Both the position numbers and the translations under genes were made by a program. The notes under the pieces are model-generated. The model searched no databases. It was not told where the DNA came from and saw only the letters and a program-made list of their open reading frames with translations. From positions 62,001 through 126,000 of the forward strand of contig NZ_KB898187.1 of the NCBI RefSeq assembly GCF_000377505.1: a stretch of 64,000 nucleotides of DNA, given 5' to 3'. Below are positions 9,650-17,181 of this stretch, one piece after another (position 1 is the first letter of the stretch; each line of letters opens with the position of its first letter). The DNA is from Paenibacillus massiliensis 2301065 = DSM 16942 (GTDB lineage: Bacteria; Bacillota; Bacilli; Paenibacillales; Paenibacillaceae).

Positions 9650-9966
9650 AATCACACTTAAATAAGTATATCACATTTGTTAAAAAAAGTATGTCATAAT
9701 TTACGTCTTACTCATCATGAAAATATAAGCATGAAATATAAAGAGATTTCTTAACAACTTATCGCATTGTACCATGCTTTAGCAAAGTCCTCAATCCTTC
9801 TAGAGGACTACGACTATTGGTTCATTATTACCCAAGAACTATACTTTTGAAACCTACTTATTCTAACTTTTCATCATTGTGTAGATATTTCACAATTCCA
9901 TAGTAATTAATGTTATAAGTCGTTAGCATTCATCACTTTGTACAGGCTGGCTAGGGGAGGAATTAG
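9650..9966. other. AT-rich intergenic region without a gene
   Basis: No convincing ORF. It holds a 7-bp inverted repeat AGTCCTC/GAGGACT (9786-9809) with no T-run, followed at once by another CGACTAT block (9811-9817). That block lacks the GCAYC partner at 17 bases, so I do not count it as a full promoter copy. A strong SD (GGGGAGG) for the next gene ends the region. Confidence 0.5.
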
Positions 9967-11082
9967 ATGTTTGCAAGAAACGTGGTGGGTGGCCGATTTG
10001 ATCCGCCATTTTACCCAACTAAGACAAGCCCCTGCTTTATAGGCAGGAAGATAACTATACCTGAAAAGGCAAACGTTGAGCGTAGGATTAAGGATACTTT
10101 TTATATGTCACATGATCTTGAGTTTTACGCTCTTTCTTTTAAATCAGACAGCTTGGACTTTCGTGATTATTGGCATCTGATGATCGACGGTGAAGTGATA
10201 TGCAGTAAGCTGCACTGTATGAGCTATGAAGAGGGACTGTACTTGCAAGTAGCACACCCGGTGACCGCTGGTTCGGAGATTTACTTTGAATACAACACAG
10301 CGGATGGAAAAGCTAGAGAGGTCGAGCTATTGTTTCACTTTCTTACAGAGCCGAATATCACTCTCCAACTCACAGGAACAACTGATTTGGGACATTATCC
10401 AGATCCGCCAGCAGAACCTGTAGATAGTACCGTGCCCTATCCCACACCCGGGGATATTCAACTTCCAGTAGTGTGGAGTCCCTTTAATAAGGTGGCTGAC
10501 GCCGAGGAATGGGCGAAAAATCTGGGGGTCAACTGTGATTTTGGTACAAATGTCAAAGCAGCCAATTATGTAACGGAGGCATTAGCACTGCTGCTCAATT
10601 CGTGCGGCGGGTTCGCTGGCATGATTAAGAAGCATCCACTAAACATCAACATTAAGAACGGTAACGGCGCCAATGGTTATTTTAACCCACCTACAGAAGA
10701 GGTTGTTGTAAGTAAAAGCTACAATTTTGAGCATGCAAGTGAGATTACGCAGATGGAATATGACTCCGGGCAGAAATCATCACCGAACAGACTGCGGACG
10801 ATTATACACGAGATAGGCCATTGGTTGCATTACAACCATGTAGGGGCAAGTTTGTTTTATAAATACTCATCCCTTGATCCGGATGCTTATGGAGACCAGA
10901 CAATTCTTAAACCTTCGGAGACAAATTATATTGCTAACAACCTAGGTCAGTATGCTACGAAATGGTTTCCAATTGAGCTGATACCTGAAGTTTTCACAGC
11001 AAAAATCACGGGTGTTCCAATTGATCCGAAGATCTGGGAATGGTATGAGCAGTATGGTGGTTACAAATGTGAAGGCTGGTAA
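9967..11082 (+). CDS. Zincin-like metalloprotease-motif protein, phage region
   Basis: 371 residues. The N-terminal 150 residues look like a beta-rich binding domain (FRDYWHLMIDGEVICSKL). Residues about 165-371 carry a helix with the zinc signature HEIGHWLHYNH: His281, Glu282, His285 and His291 are placed as in metzincins (HExxHxxGxxH), but the glycine is His288. Upstream segments NINIKNGNGANGYFNPP and VVVSKSYNFEHA resemble the edge-strand region of gluzincin/metzincin folds. No signal peptide is seen. GGGGAGG lies 7 bases before the ATG. It may be a virion-associated or lysis-released peptidase; the substrate is unknown. Confidence 0.65.
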   Translation: MFARNVVGGRFDPPFYPTKTSPCFIGRKITIPEKANVERRIKDTFYMSHDLEFYALSFKSDSLDFRDYWHLMIDGEVICSKLHCMSYEEGLYLQVAHPVTAGSEIYFEYNTADGKAREVELLFHFLTEPNITLQLTGTTDLGHYPDPPAEPVDSTVPYPTPGDIQLPVVWSPFNKVADAEEWAKNLGVNCDFGTNVKAANYVTEALALLLNSCGGFAGMIKKHPLNINIKNGNGANGYFNPPTEEVVVSKSYNFEHASEITQMEYDSGQKSSPNRLRTIIHEIGHWLHYNHVGASLFYKYSSLDPDAYGDQTILKPSETNYIANNLGQYATKWFPIELIPEVFTAKITGVPIDPKIWEWYEQYGGYKCEGW

Positions 11083-11150
11083 TTCATACGGATTTTTGTA
11101 CAGACAGCATGTATACAGGAAATTGGAAATCTACAAATAGGCGGGATTAG

Positions 11151-11369
11151 ATGGATATCACTTTGCCATGTACCTTTTGCAAGTATTTGAACAGAAGTGA
11201 GCTAGGAACTATGACATGTATAGCGTTCCCTAATGGCATTCCGAAGGACATTCAGGAGCTAAAGGTAATTCACAATTCCCCATACCCTGGCGATAACGGA
11301 ATCAGGTACGAGAAACTAAGCGAGAAAAATGATTATTTCAAATATTTTAATGGGGAATTACGAAGTTAA
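11151..11369 (+). CDS. Small cysteine-containing protein of unknown function
   Basis: 72 residues. The N-terminus has CTFCKYLN and a third cysteine in MTCIAFPNGIP, giving a C-x2-C...C pattern that could bind metal, followed by PGDNGIRYEKL. Similar short proteins are common in Paenibacillus and Bacillus accessory DNA, but I cannot assign a function. The ATG follows GGCGGGATTAG, a weak SD. It sits between the metalloprotease-like gene and a zinc-ribbon gene on the same strand. Confidence 0.6.
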   Translation: MDITLPCTFCKYLNRSELGTMTCIAFPNGIPKDIQELKVIHNSPYPGDNGIRYEKLSEKNDYFKYFNGELRS

Positions 11370-11396
11370 GGCACGTGAAAAAGAAAGGGGGATTCT

Positions 11397-11741
11397 ATGC
11401 TCGGTTACATGAATAAATGTCCAAATTGCGGCGAGGATTCAAGCTTTGTGCCCGAGTCTATGGAATGTGATAATGCATTGGTTGTATGGTGTCGGCACTG
11501 CGGAAATTTCATTAACCTGACTTTGACTATGGAGACGATTCGCCGCTGGTGGGTGCGGGTCGATGATGGAGAGGAGTCTATTGCACCTCCGATCTCAAGG
11601 GAGAGCATGGAAGAGCTCCTTGATCTGCAGGAGCGCCTTAATGAGATGAATAGTGGCATCCTGGAGAAGATCGAAATTCATATTAAGGATTTCGCTGATT
11701 ACCGTTATACGGAGGATGATGAGGGCAATGGAGACAGCTAA
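11397..11741 (+). CDS. Small zinc-ribbon protein of unknown function
   Basis: 114 residues. Two CxxC knuckles, CPNCGED near residue 8 and WCRHCGNF near residue 35, form a zinc ribbon. The rest is helical and acidic, including SMEELLDLQERLNEM. AAAGGGGG precedes the ATG by 6-7 bases. Its end overlaps the next gene by 14 bases in another frame. It may bind nucleic acid or act as an adaptor, but nothing in the sequence defines a function. Confidence 0.55.
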   Translation: MLGYMNKCPNCGEDSSFVPESMECDNALVVWCRHCGNFINLTLTMETIRRWWVRVDDGEESIAPPISRESMEELLDLQERLNEMNSGILEKIEIHIKDFADYRYTEDDEGNGDS

Positions 11742-12021
11742 ATTCAGGGTGGACGGCAAATTTTACTTTGATAACGGAGAGTGCACTACCGTTTCCTGGT
11801 GGCTGCAAGACAAGGGAGAGCATGATCAGGTCGAGACCGTTACGAGAATTATGAATCGCGCCATTTCAAAGATGATTGAATCAGGTGTTCCATTCAAAGT
11901 GGTAGCTACATCAGGAAAAGGTGTTGTTATCGATTTGCGAAAAGTGTCCTTCTGTATCGTCGAGATCATTGACCTCAGGTCAGACTCGGCTTCTGAACGC
12001 ATTAGCAATTGTTCGCCATGA
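11728..12021 (+). CDS. Small protein of unknown function
   Basis: 97 residues from the ATG at 11728 (METAKFRVDGKFYF). The frame extends upstream to 11653, but that part overlaps the zinc-ribbon gene; GGAGG at 11711 and GAGGG at 11721 favour starts at 11719-11728. It has alternating beta and helix segments (TVTRIMNRAISKMIES, FKVVATSGKGVVIDLRKVSF). No recognised domain. The overlap with the previous gene suggests translational coupling. A short terminator follows. Confidence 0.5.
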   Translation: METAKFRVDGKFYFDNGECTTVSWWLQDKGEHDQVETVTRIMNRAISKMIESGVPFKVVATSGKGVVIDLRKVSFCIVEIIDLRSDSASERISNCSP

Positions 12022-12029
12022 CTGGATCA

Positions 12030-12049
12030 ACCCTTCGGGGTCTTTTTTT
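12030..12049 (+). terminator. Short UUCG-loop terminator
   Basis: ACCC-TTCG-GGGT, a 4-bp stem capped by the very stable UUCG tetraloop, then C and seven T. It directly abuts a candidate promoter copy at 12055, giving a compact operon boundary. Confidence 0.65.
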
Positions 12050-12054
12050 GATCA

Positions 12055-12083
12055 GCACCTTTTTGAGGAGATAAAGCGACTAT
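12055..12083 (+). promoter_or_regulatory. Candidate phage-specific promoter, copy 2 (GCACC-N17-CGACTAT)
   Basis: ATCAGCACCTTTTT, then 12 bases, then CGACTAT; 17 bases separate GCACC and CGACTAT. The preceding ATCA and the T-run are shared with copy 3 at 13881. It lies directly after a terminator and 114 bases before the next start codon, the position expected of a promoter. Confidence 0.55.
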
Positions 12084-12196
12084 AAAAGCAAGAATGAATA
12101 ACAGTGAGGAAACATATCAGGCAGATGGCTGACGCTGAGCATGTAGCTGTTTCATAAGTATCAACATTACAGAAGCTATTGGGGGATTAATGGACA

Positions 12197-12457
12197 ATGA
12201 GCTTTTCTGACTTTGCAGATGTTTCCTGCAGAACACAAATGGAAGGTGAACTAGATTTCCTAAGAGGTCAGGTTGAGGCACTGAAGGCCATGCTAGGGTA
12301 TCTGACTGAAAAGTATGGAGATGGAAAAATTATTGTGCCTTCTGATTACGCTCTGCAAATAGCAGGGCATCATTTCGAGCTTAGCCCTATTGAGGCTGAG
12401 GGATACTGTTTGGAAGTATCAAGGGATTACACAAGTCTCACACAAATGGAGGAGTAA
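12197..12457 (+). CDS. Small protein of unknown function
   Basis: 86 residues (MSFSDFADVSC...). Residues 17-45 look helical (EGELDFLRGQVEALKAMLGY), possibly a short coiled coil; the second half is mixed. GGGGG lies about 12 bases upstream. It ends 4 bases before the start of the next gene, whose SD lies in its last codons, so the two are probably co-translated. No family recognised. Confidence 0.5.
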   Translation: MSFSDFADVSCRTQMEGELDFLRGQVEALKAMLGYLTEKYGDGKIIVPSDYALQIAGHHFELSPIEAEGYCLEVSRDYTSLTQMEE

Positions 12458-12461
12458 ACAC

Positions 12462-13037
12462 GTGCTTAATGGAAACTACGGTGCAGCTTTCGGAAATGAA
12501 GGTGAAGAATTTGGGGATGTTTTCTGTTTCTCGAATGCAGGTGGCAATGACATCTTGTCGGGAATAAACCAGGAGCTATCGGATCTCAATACTGCGCAGA
12601 AATTGCTTGAGCTTCTGGAGCTAGCTGAGCAAATTAGGCAACTAGGTGGAATTCAGCGCATTCTAGAAGAAAACGAAGCCCTTCGTAACGAGAATGATGT
12701 GTTACGGGCTCAATTGGATGGTGTCAGCGAGGGATATCACACTACCTCGGGTTACTGTCCGTATCCCCAGTTTCCACAAGACTTCTATCACTTCACAGGA
12801 GATGAGGCGGGGAGACTTTCCGACGGGGAGATTCAAGGGCTTATATATGAAGCACAAACGTTAGAGCTGGCAGCAGGCTTGGATACTTATGTGTCAGCTG
12901 GAAATGTGGTCGTATACGTAGGGAGACATAACGGTGAACGTGTGACGATGGTTGCTAAGGACTTCTATGAACTCATTGAAAATGAAGAGGATAAGTCTGT
13001 CACAAGAGACATCTATTCATATAAGTTTAATATTTAG
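12462..13037 (+). CDS. Coiled-coil protein of unknown function
   Basis: 191 residues from a GTG start. GGAGG at 12448-12452, 9 bases upstream, fixes this start; the longer frame from 12390 overlaps the previous gene. Residues about 35-90 are a leucine-rich heptad region (LSDLNTAQKLLELLELAEQI, RILEENEALRNENDVLRAQL) like a leucine zipper, followed by a beta-rich C-terminal part (YVSAGNVVVYVGRHNGERVT). It may dimerise. I see no DNA-binding basic region just before the zipper. Confidence 0.55.
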   Translation: MLNGNYGAAFGNEGEEFGDVFCFSNAGGNDILSGINQELSDLNTAQKLLELLELAEQIRQLGGIQRILEENEALRNENDVLRAQLDGVSEGYHTTSGYCPYPQFPQDFYHFTGDEAGRLSDGEIQGLIYEAQTLELAAGLDTYVSAGNVVVYVGRHNGERVTMVAKDFYELIENEEDKSVTRDIYSYKFNI

Positions 13038-13103
13038 TTTTTTTAGGTGGGGTCTATCAATCTGAGGCAAGCTCTACCAATCTAAATTGAATGGAGGAAG
13101 TAT

Positions 13104-13406
13104 ATGGCATCTTCGAGTTATACCTATACCCTCGGCGTAGTAGCTGAGGAAGTTAAACGAATTCAATCTACTATACAGAGGATCGAGCAAGCGATGCACC
13201 ATGCTTCACCTGCCACCGTCGATGCTCTTCGACGGGACAAGGAGCAACTCCAGAATGTATTGAGCTTTATTATGTCAAACGAGATCTTCTCAGATGTAAG
13301 TATCCCGAATCTGCTTGAATCTTACAAGACTTGTGTTCAGGAATGTATCGGTTCTTCGTATCACGATAAAAAAGGATACATAGGATGGAGGAAAGATATT
13401 AAATGA
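13104..13406 (+). CDS. Small helical protein of unknown function
   Basis: 100 residues, mostly helical (VVAEEVKRIQSTIQRIEQAM, VDALRRDKEQLQNVLSFI), with GGAGG 9 bases before the ATG. Its stop overlaps the start of the next gene (ATGA), a typical coupled pair. No domain recognised. Confidence 0.5.
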   Translation: MASSSYTYTLGVVAEEVKRIQSTIQRIEQAMHHASPATVDALRRDKEQLQNVLSFIMSNEIFSDVSIPNLLESYKTCVQECIGSSYHDKKGYIGWRKDIK

Positions 13407-13645
13407 AGTTTACCTTCGGAGATGTGTACACATCCTTACAGACCTTGGAGCAGGCTGTACGACAGATGGGGATCGATACCGATAACACCTTTCATGATGA
13501 AAGCAAGGGAATCATAACAGATGAGCTTTGGGCACTCAAAGAATCCTATATGAAGCTGTACAATACGGATATTTCGATGGAGATCAATCTTGATGCGATT
13601 CGGCGGCAGTTAGATTCCTGTATGCCTAATATTGACGTTTATTGA
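13403..13645 (+). CDS. Small helical protein of unknown function
   Basis: 80 residues, starting within the stop of the previous gene. Predicted helices include VYTSLQTLEQAVRQMG and ELWALKESYMKLY. GGAGG lies about 13 bases upstream. A strong terminator follows 19 bases after the stop, closing the four-gene unit that begins at 12197. Confidence 0.5.
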   Translation: MKFTFGDVYTSLQTLEQAVRQMGIDTDNTFHDESKGIITDELWALKESYMKLYNTDISMEINLDAIRRQLDSCMPNIDVY

Positions 13646-13664
13646 ATAGTTTTAAAATACCAGC

Positions 13665-13709
13665 AGAGCAGCGATTCTCTTGATTGTAGAATCGCTGCTC
13701 TTCGTTTTT
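13665..13709 (+). terminator. Rho-independent terminator
   Basis: Perfect 14-bp stem AGAGCAGCGATTCT/AGAATCGCTGCTCT with a 9-base loop, then TCGTTTTT. It separates the small-gene operon from the sigma-factor operon. Confidence 0.95.
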
Positions 13710-13880
13710 GGCCAGTATCAGCTTGCTGCATTAGATGATGGGCAAACGAAAGCCTGCCTCCAGCGACATTTTTTTGATACCAAGAAGCAGAAATCATCGG
13801 ATGGGCTTGTTGTTTCTCAATGGCCAATTGCACTGCCGATTCCGTCTCTCGCTGCATGGTAAAGAGGTTCCATTTCATCA

Positions 13881-13909
13881 GCACCTTTTTTTGGGCATAG
13901 ACCGACTAT
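13881..13909 (+). promoter_or_regulatory. Candidate phage-specific promoter, copy 3 (GCACC-N17-CGACTAT)
   Basis: ATCAGCACCTTTTT, then 12 bases, then CGACTAT, with the same 17-base spacing as copies 1 and 2. It lies about 50 bases upstream of the 24-codon ORF and the sigma-factor gene that follows. The 13710-13957 interval otherwise holds no convincing gene. Confidence 0.55.
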
Positions 13910-13957
13910 TTCAGGGAGAAAGACACTAGACGGTTTGAACCAAAGGAGATGGGCTGA

Positions 13958-14032
13958 ATGAGAAACTACATAATAGATGCTGCCTTGCAAAAAGCCTGCG
14001 GCTTTCCAGAAAGAAAGTTCGGGGTGAAGTAA
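13958..14032 (+). CDS. 24-codon ORF in frame with, and directly before, the sigma-factor gene
   Basis: The ATG has a strong SD (AAAGGAG, 9 bases upstream) and encodes 24 residues (MRNYIIDAALQKACGFPERK...), then TAA. The next codon in the same frame is the TTG start of the sigma gene. It is therefore either a leader peptide whose translation couples to the sigma gene, or the true N-terminus of the sigma gene cut by a nonsense codon. The downstream TTG has its own weaker SD (GGGGTG), so the sigma gene can probably still be translated. Confidence 0.4.
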   Translation: MRNYIIDAALQKACGFPERKFGVK

Positions 14033-14995
14033 TTGCCAAGTCCCGAATACCAGCTTCTAAAACAGTTCGGTGTACCAGATCTGCATAACGCGGAGTTGAT
14101 AAAGGCGTGCAAGCATGATCGGACATTGTTGGGCGAATTTCTGATTGCTAACCGTGATTTCATTTTCTCCATTCTTATTCATTTCAAAGGAAATATTGAG
14201 GAACTGTGTAAGAAGTTCAATATTACAGAAGAGGAGCTCTTCCAGCACGCATGTATCGGAATTATAACTGCACTTCACAATTTTGATTTTGATAAAGGAA
14301 TCAAGTTCAGCACTTATGTGTACAGACCGATTCTCTGGGAGGTCAATCAATTCCTATATAACGACTCGAAGCAAGTAAAGCTAAGTCGTGGAGCCATCGA
14401 TCTAATCAAAAGAATGATTGAACTTGAAGATGGTTTGGGCTATCGTCCAAGTGAGGAAGAGATGGCTAATCTACTTCATATTACACTCGATCGGTACAGA
14501 GAGATTGCGGTGTTCAGCGATGAGATTGAGCATTATGATGCTATCGAAGACTTTGACATAGCGGACAGATCTGAGCGGAATTTGGAGGAGTCTGTGACGA
14601 CGCGTCTGTATGTACAAAGTCTTTTGGAGGACGAGATGTTTACGGATTTTGAAGTAGAGGTTATGAGGCTTATTGTGAAATTCCCTGATAATAACCACTC
14701 ACAGATTGCCGAGAGGCTTGGGGTGTACCCGATGACGATCAACCGGACTCTTGCCCGCATTAGATCTAAGATTGAAGCCAGGGAGGGTGAGAGTGGGACC
14801 GTAGAAAAAGAGATCCCATCCAAGTATTCAGTCGAAATCGGCATCATTGCTCAAGAGAAGCGTGAGCGTCGCGAGATACTGGGGATCGAGGATATTGCGG
14901 ATCTACTGGATGTATGCGGCTACGACAAAACCTCTTATACCCGTAGAAATCTATATTATATTCGGCAAAAAGCAATGCAAAAAGTGGACATGTGA
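14033..14995 (+). CDS. Alternative sigma factor, sigma-70 family, phage region
   Basis: 320 residues, TTG start. It directs core RNA polymerase to a promoter class. Region 2 is clear (EELFQHACIGIITALHNFDF, then KGIKFSTYVYRPILWEVNQF, the core-binding and -10 recognition part). Region 3 follows (YRPSEEEMANLLHITLDRYR). Region 4 has a helix-turn-helix (FEVEVMRLIVKF, HSQIAERLGVYPMTINRTLARIRSKI). An extra 80-residue C-terminal tail contains a second HTH-like stretch (IEDIADLLDVCGYDKTSYTRRNL). A good candidate promoter copy sits upstream. Together with the smaller sigma-like gene at 9119, it suggests late-gene switching in the phage-like element. Confidence 0.85.
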   Translation: MPSPEYQLLKQFGVPDLHNAELIKACKHDRTLLGEFLIANRDFIFSILIHFKGNIEELCKKFNITEEELFQHACIGIITALHNFDFDKGIKFSTYVYRPILWEVNQFLYNDSKQVKLSRGAIDLIKRMIELEDGLGYRPSEEEMANLLHITLDRYREIAVFSDEIEHYDAIEDFDIADRSERNLEESVTTRLYVQSLLEDEMFTDFEVEVMRLIVKFPDNNHSQIAERLGVYPMTINRTLARIRSKIEAREGESGTVEKEIPSKYSVEIGIIAQEKRERREILGIEDIADLLDVCGYDKTSYTRRNLYYIRQKAMQKVDM

Positions 14996-15067
14996 AATGC
15001 AGCACGACGAAAATCATTCGGTTTAAATGTATCCACAAAAACGAACTTACGAAGGAGCAAAAAAAGT

Positions 15068-15334
15068 ATGCCTGATATTATTATTTCAGCAAAGTACGCC
15101 GTCGGTGATAAGGCCGTCATCGCTATAGAAACAAGCAATCGAATGTTATATTACATTGCCAAAGTGGTTGCCATTAAAAATGTAATGCCAGATGTTGATG
15201 CCAACGGAACGGATATCATTACGTACACGGTTGAACTATACACACCAAACCCTGTGAATAAAGTGCAAATGGATGTAACGGAGACAGAGCTGCAGGATGT
15301 ATCTATATTTACTACAGCGTTTGCTTCATTCTAA
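15068..15334 (+). CDS. Small beta-rich protein of unknown function
   Basis: 88 residues, start supported by GAAGGAG 11 bases upstream. Alternating beta strands (YAVGDKAVIAIE, LYYIAKVVAIKNV, DIITYTVELYTP) suggest a small SH3-like or OB-like barrel. No catalytic motif. It lies between the sigma gene and the thioredoxin-like gene on the same strand. Confidence 0.5.
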   Translation: MPDIIISAKYAVGDKAVIAIETSNRMLYYIAKVVAIKNVMPDVDANGTDIITYTVELYTPNPVNKVQMDVTETELQDVSIFTTAFASF

Positions 15335-15366
15335 AAAAGGGTGTCGAAGGATCTGTTCTGCTGGAG

Positions 15367-15636
15367 GTGAGCAACCTGCGTATTGACTTTTATTACAGCT
15401 TATCTTGTGGTCATTGCCGTCGCTTCTCCAAAACAGTGGAGAAAATTGAGCAGGAACGTTCATATATAACAGTCTCTAGGATTGAGTACAAGCCCGAAGA
15501 GCATTCTGAAATAAAGTATATCCCAACAATCATTGTAAGCTATTCAGGCAAGGAATTAGGCCGTTTCAGCAGCGCACTAGCGAAGAAAGACATCGACAAC
15601 TGGTTGGATCAATTGGTAGAGTACATTAAAGCATGA
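15367..15636 (+). CDS. Small thioredoxin/glutaredoxin-like protein with CGHC active site
   Basis: About 89 residues with a thioredoxin fold: strand LRIDFYY, active site SLSCGHCRRF (Cys14 and Cys17), and the cis-proline strand YIPTIIV. CGHC is the motif of protein disulfide isomerases and some phage redoxins. No signal peptide, so it acts in the cytoplasm or is host-directed. The start is odd: the GTG at 15367 overlaps its own SD (GGAGG at 15363-15367). A CTG at 15376, 8 bases after that SD, is better placed, giving an 86-residue protein beginning LRIDFYY. The redox role is likely; the partner is unknown. Confidence 0.7.
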   Translation: MSNLRIDFYYSLSCGHCRRFSKTVEKIEQERSYITVSRIEYKPEEHSEIKYIPTIIVSYSGKELGRFSSALAKKDIDNWLDQLVEYIKA

Positions 15637-15772
15637 AGATATGAGACCAACACAGCAGGCATTAGTTGGATTGATGAATTTCAGTCACAAATCCTGTGCT
15701 GCACTCAATGGTATTATTGTTATTGCAACTGCCCACATCCGCTACTCCTTATTGAATTCGATTTCTTTGGGG

Positions 15773-15811
15773 AAGGCTGTTAGATACTTGTTATCTGGCG
15801 GCCTTCTTTGT
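15773..15811 (+). terminator. Terminator-like hairpin at the end of the phage-like region
   Basis: A 14-bp stem AAGGCTGTTAGATA/TATCTGGCGGCCTT (three G-U pairs) with a 5-base loop, followed by CTTTGTTG. The tail has few U residues, but the stem is long. It marks the boundary between the phage-like genes and the chromosomal gene at 15889. Confidence 0.65.
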
Positions 15812-15888
15812 TGTACGAAGCATCTGCTTTGAGAGTCATGTTTAAATATGGTAAGCTTGAGGTACCAATGTTGGAGAGGAACGTCTAT

Positions 15889-16446
15889 ATGAAGCGTAAA
15901 TTTGGAGACCGAGCGAATTGGCGCCGCATTACGAATCGCAAATTCACCTGTCGGTATATTCAGTGTGAAGCGTTCACCGGGTACGTGACTCTATACACAA
16001 TGCTGAACTTGAAGGAGCCATTATGGAAGACGTATGGCAGTCATACGTTCTGTATTGCAGACAAAGGCTATTCTTGGCTGCAATATTATCCTAAAGATGA
16101 GCATTATGTAGTAACGGCGATGTTCGATGATAAGCAACAGATTGTTGAATGGTATATTGATACCTGCCGCGGTCAAGGAGTCACGGATCAGGGGGTTCCC
16201 TGGTTTGATGATCTGTACCTGGATGTGGTTGTCCTGAGCAATGGCGAGATTTTTTTGGTAGACGAAGATGAACTGGAGGAGGCCCTTGAGAAGGGACATA
16301 TCTCTGCAGAAGATGCTGCTCTTGCGGAGCGCACCGCTGCCGACCTGCTCAAGGCCATTGATGCACATGTCTTTCCTTATTTCAAGATGTCGCTTCAGCA
16401 TCGTGCGGAGTGGTTTCACAATGGAGAGTTCAGGAGGAGGCAATGA
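15889..16446 (+). CDS. DUF402 domain protein
   Basis: 185 residues. The DUF402 fold is recognisable from the central strands and acid residues: HTFCIADKGYSWLQYYP, VTAMFDDKQQIVEWYIDTCR, VPWFDDLYLDVVVLSNGEI, VDEDELEEAL. Members of this family include nucleoside tri/diphosphatases, and the aspartate/glutamate cluster is kept here. AGAGGA 8 bases upstream favours the ATG at 15889; ATG 15868 is in frame and possible. Its stop overlaps the next gene by 4 bases, so the two are co-translated. The enzymatic role is known for relatives only. Confidence 0.75.
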   Translation: MKRKFGDRANWRRITNRKFTCRYIQCEAFTGYVTLYTMLNLKEPLWKTYGSHTFCIADKGYSWLQYYPKDEHYVVTAMFDDKQQIVEWYIDTCRGQGVTDQGVPWFDDLYLDVVVLSNGEIFLVDEDELEEALEKGHISAEDAALAERTAADLLKAIDAHVFPYFKMSLQHRAEWFHNGEFRRRQ

Positions 16447-17105
16447 AGAACTTATTGCGCAAGCACAGCTCCTCCATAGTTAACGTAAGTGAACCATCCC
16501 CTACGAGGCCGCGCACCAAGCGCTGGCGTATTATTTTTGTGATCATTCTCCTTGGCGGTGCATTGTGGGCCAGCAGCTTCATCTGGAGAATGAACACGGC
16601 TGAGAGCACAGCAAATCTTGTGACTGCGGATGTAGGGATCGTGCTGGGAGCGTCAATGTGGGGAGATGCTCCCAGCCCTGGTCTGAAGGAACGGCTAGAA
16701 GAGGCCAGGCTGCTATATGAGAGTGGACAGGTTCCAAGGCTGATTGTAAGTGGTGGTCTGGATGATCCGTCATTTCGCTATACAGAAGCAGAAGGGATGC
16801 AACGATATTTGATCCAGCATGGCATTCCTGAGGAGCATATCTTACTTGAAAATGATGCGACCAGTACGTATGAGAATTTACTGCTGAGTCAGCAGATTAT
16901 GAAAGACCATGGCTATAGGACGGCCATTATCGTCACGCATACTTACCACGGTCCCAGAGCCATGGAGATTGCGCGTGCCCTTGATTATAAGAATCCACAA
17001 TTATCTCTTACCGATACGGAGGTTCTTTCTCCGATCGTGCATCAGGGACGAGAGGTGCTGGCTTATGCGAAATGGACCCTTCAGCGCATGTTGCTAGCTG
17101 TCTGA
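16443..17105 (+). CDS. YdcF/SanA-like membrane protein (DUF218)
   Basis: 220 residues. AGGAGG sits 3 bases before the ATG, which overlaps the previous stop. One membrane helix (about 25-45, WRIIFVIILLGGALWASSFI) is followed by the DUF218 domain: IVLGASMWGDAPSPGLKERL, RLIVSGG, TEAEGMQRYLI, LENDATSTYEN, TAIIVTHTYHGPRA. The family is linked to cell-envelope integrity (SanA, ElyC), probably acting outside the membrane; the reaction is not established. Confidence 0.85.
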   Translation: MKNLLRKHSSSIVNVSEPSPTRPRTKRWRIIFVIILLGGALWASSFIWRMNTAESTANLVTADVGIVLGASMWGDAPSPGLKERLEEARLLYESGQVPRLIVSGGLDDPSFRYTEAEGMQRYLIQHGIPEEHILLENDATSTYENLLLSQQIMKDHGYRTAIIVTHTYHGPRAMEIARALDYKNPQLSLTDTEVLSPIVHQGREVLAYAKWTLQRMLLAV

Positions 17106-17181
17106 ACTTATGTTTTCTTGGATCATAGGTGGTGCGAGCCTGAATCGGCTGCGCCCTGCCTCATGTCATGAACAAAACTGC

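Noticed and set aside
9786-9817. Fourth copy of the phage promoter motif at CGACTAT (9811)
   Set aside because: No GCAYC block at the required 17-base distance; only the right-hand block is present, next to a simple hairpin.
13639-13884. 81-codon minus-strand ORF
   Set aside because: It overlaps a strong plus-strand terminator and reaches into the candidate promoter copy; no SD and no recognisable domain.
15641-15832. 63-codon plus-strand ORF after the thioredoxin-like gene
   Set aside because: No SD, and its second half is the terminator-like hairpin; no protein-like features.
1-15888. Complete prophage with attachment sites
   Set aside because: No integrase, repressor, terminase or att repeat is visible; the left edge is outside the window, so only a phage-like region can be claimed.
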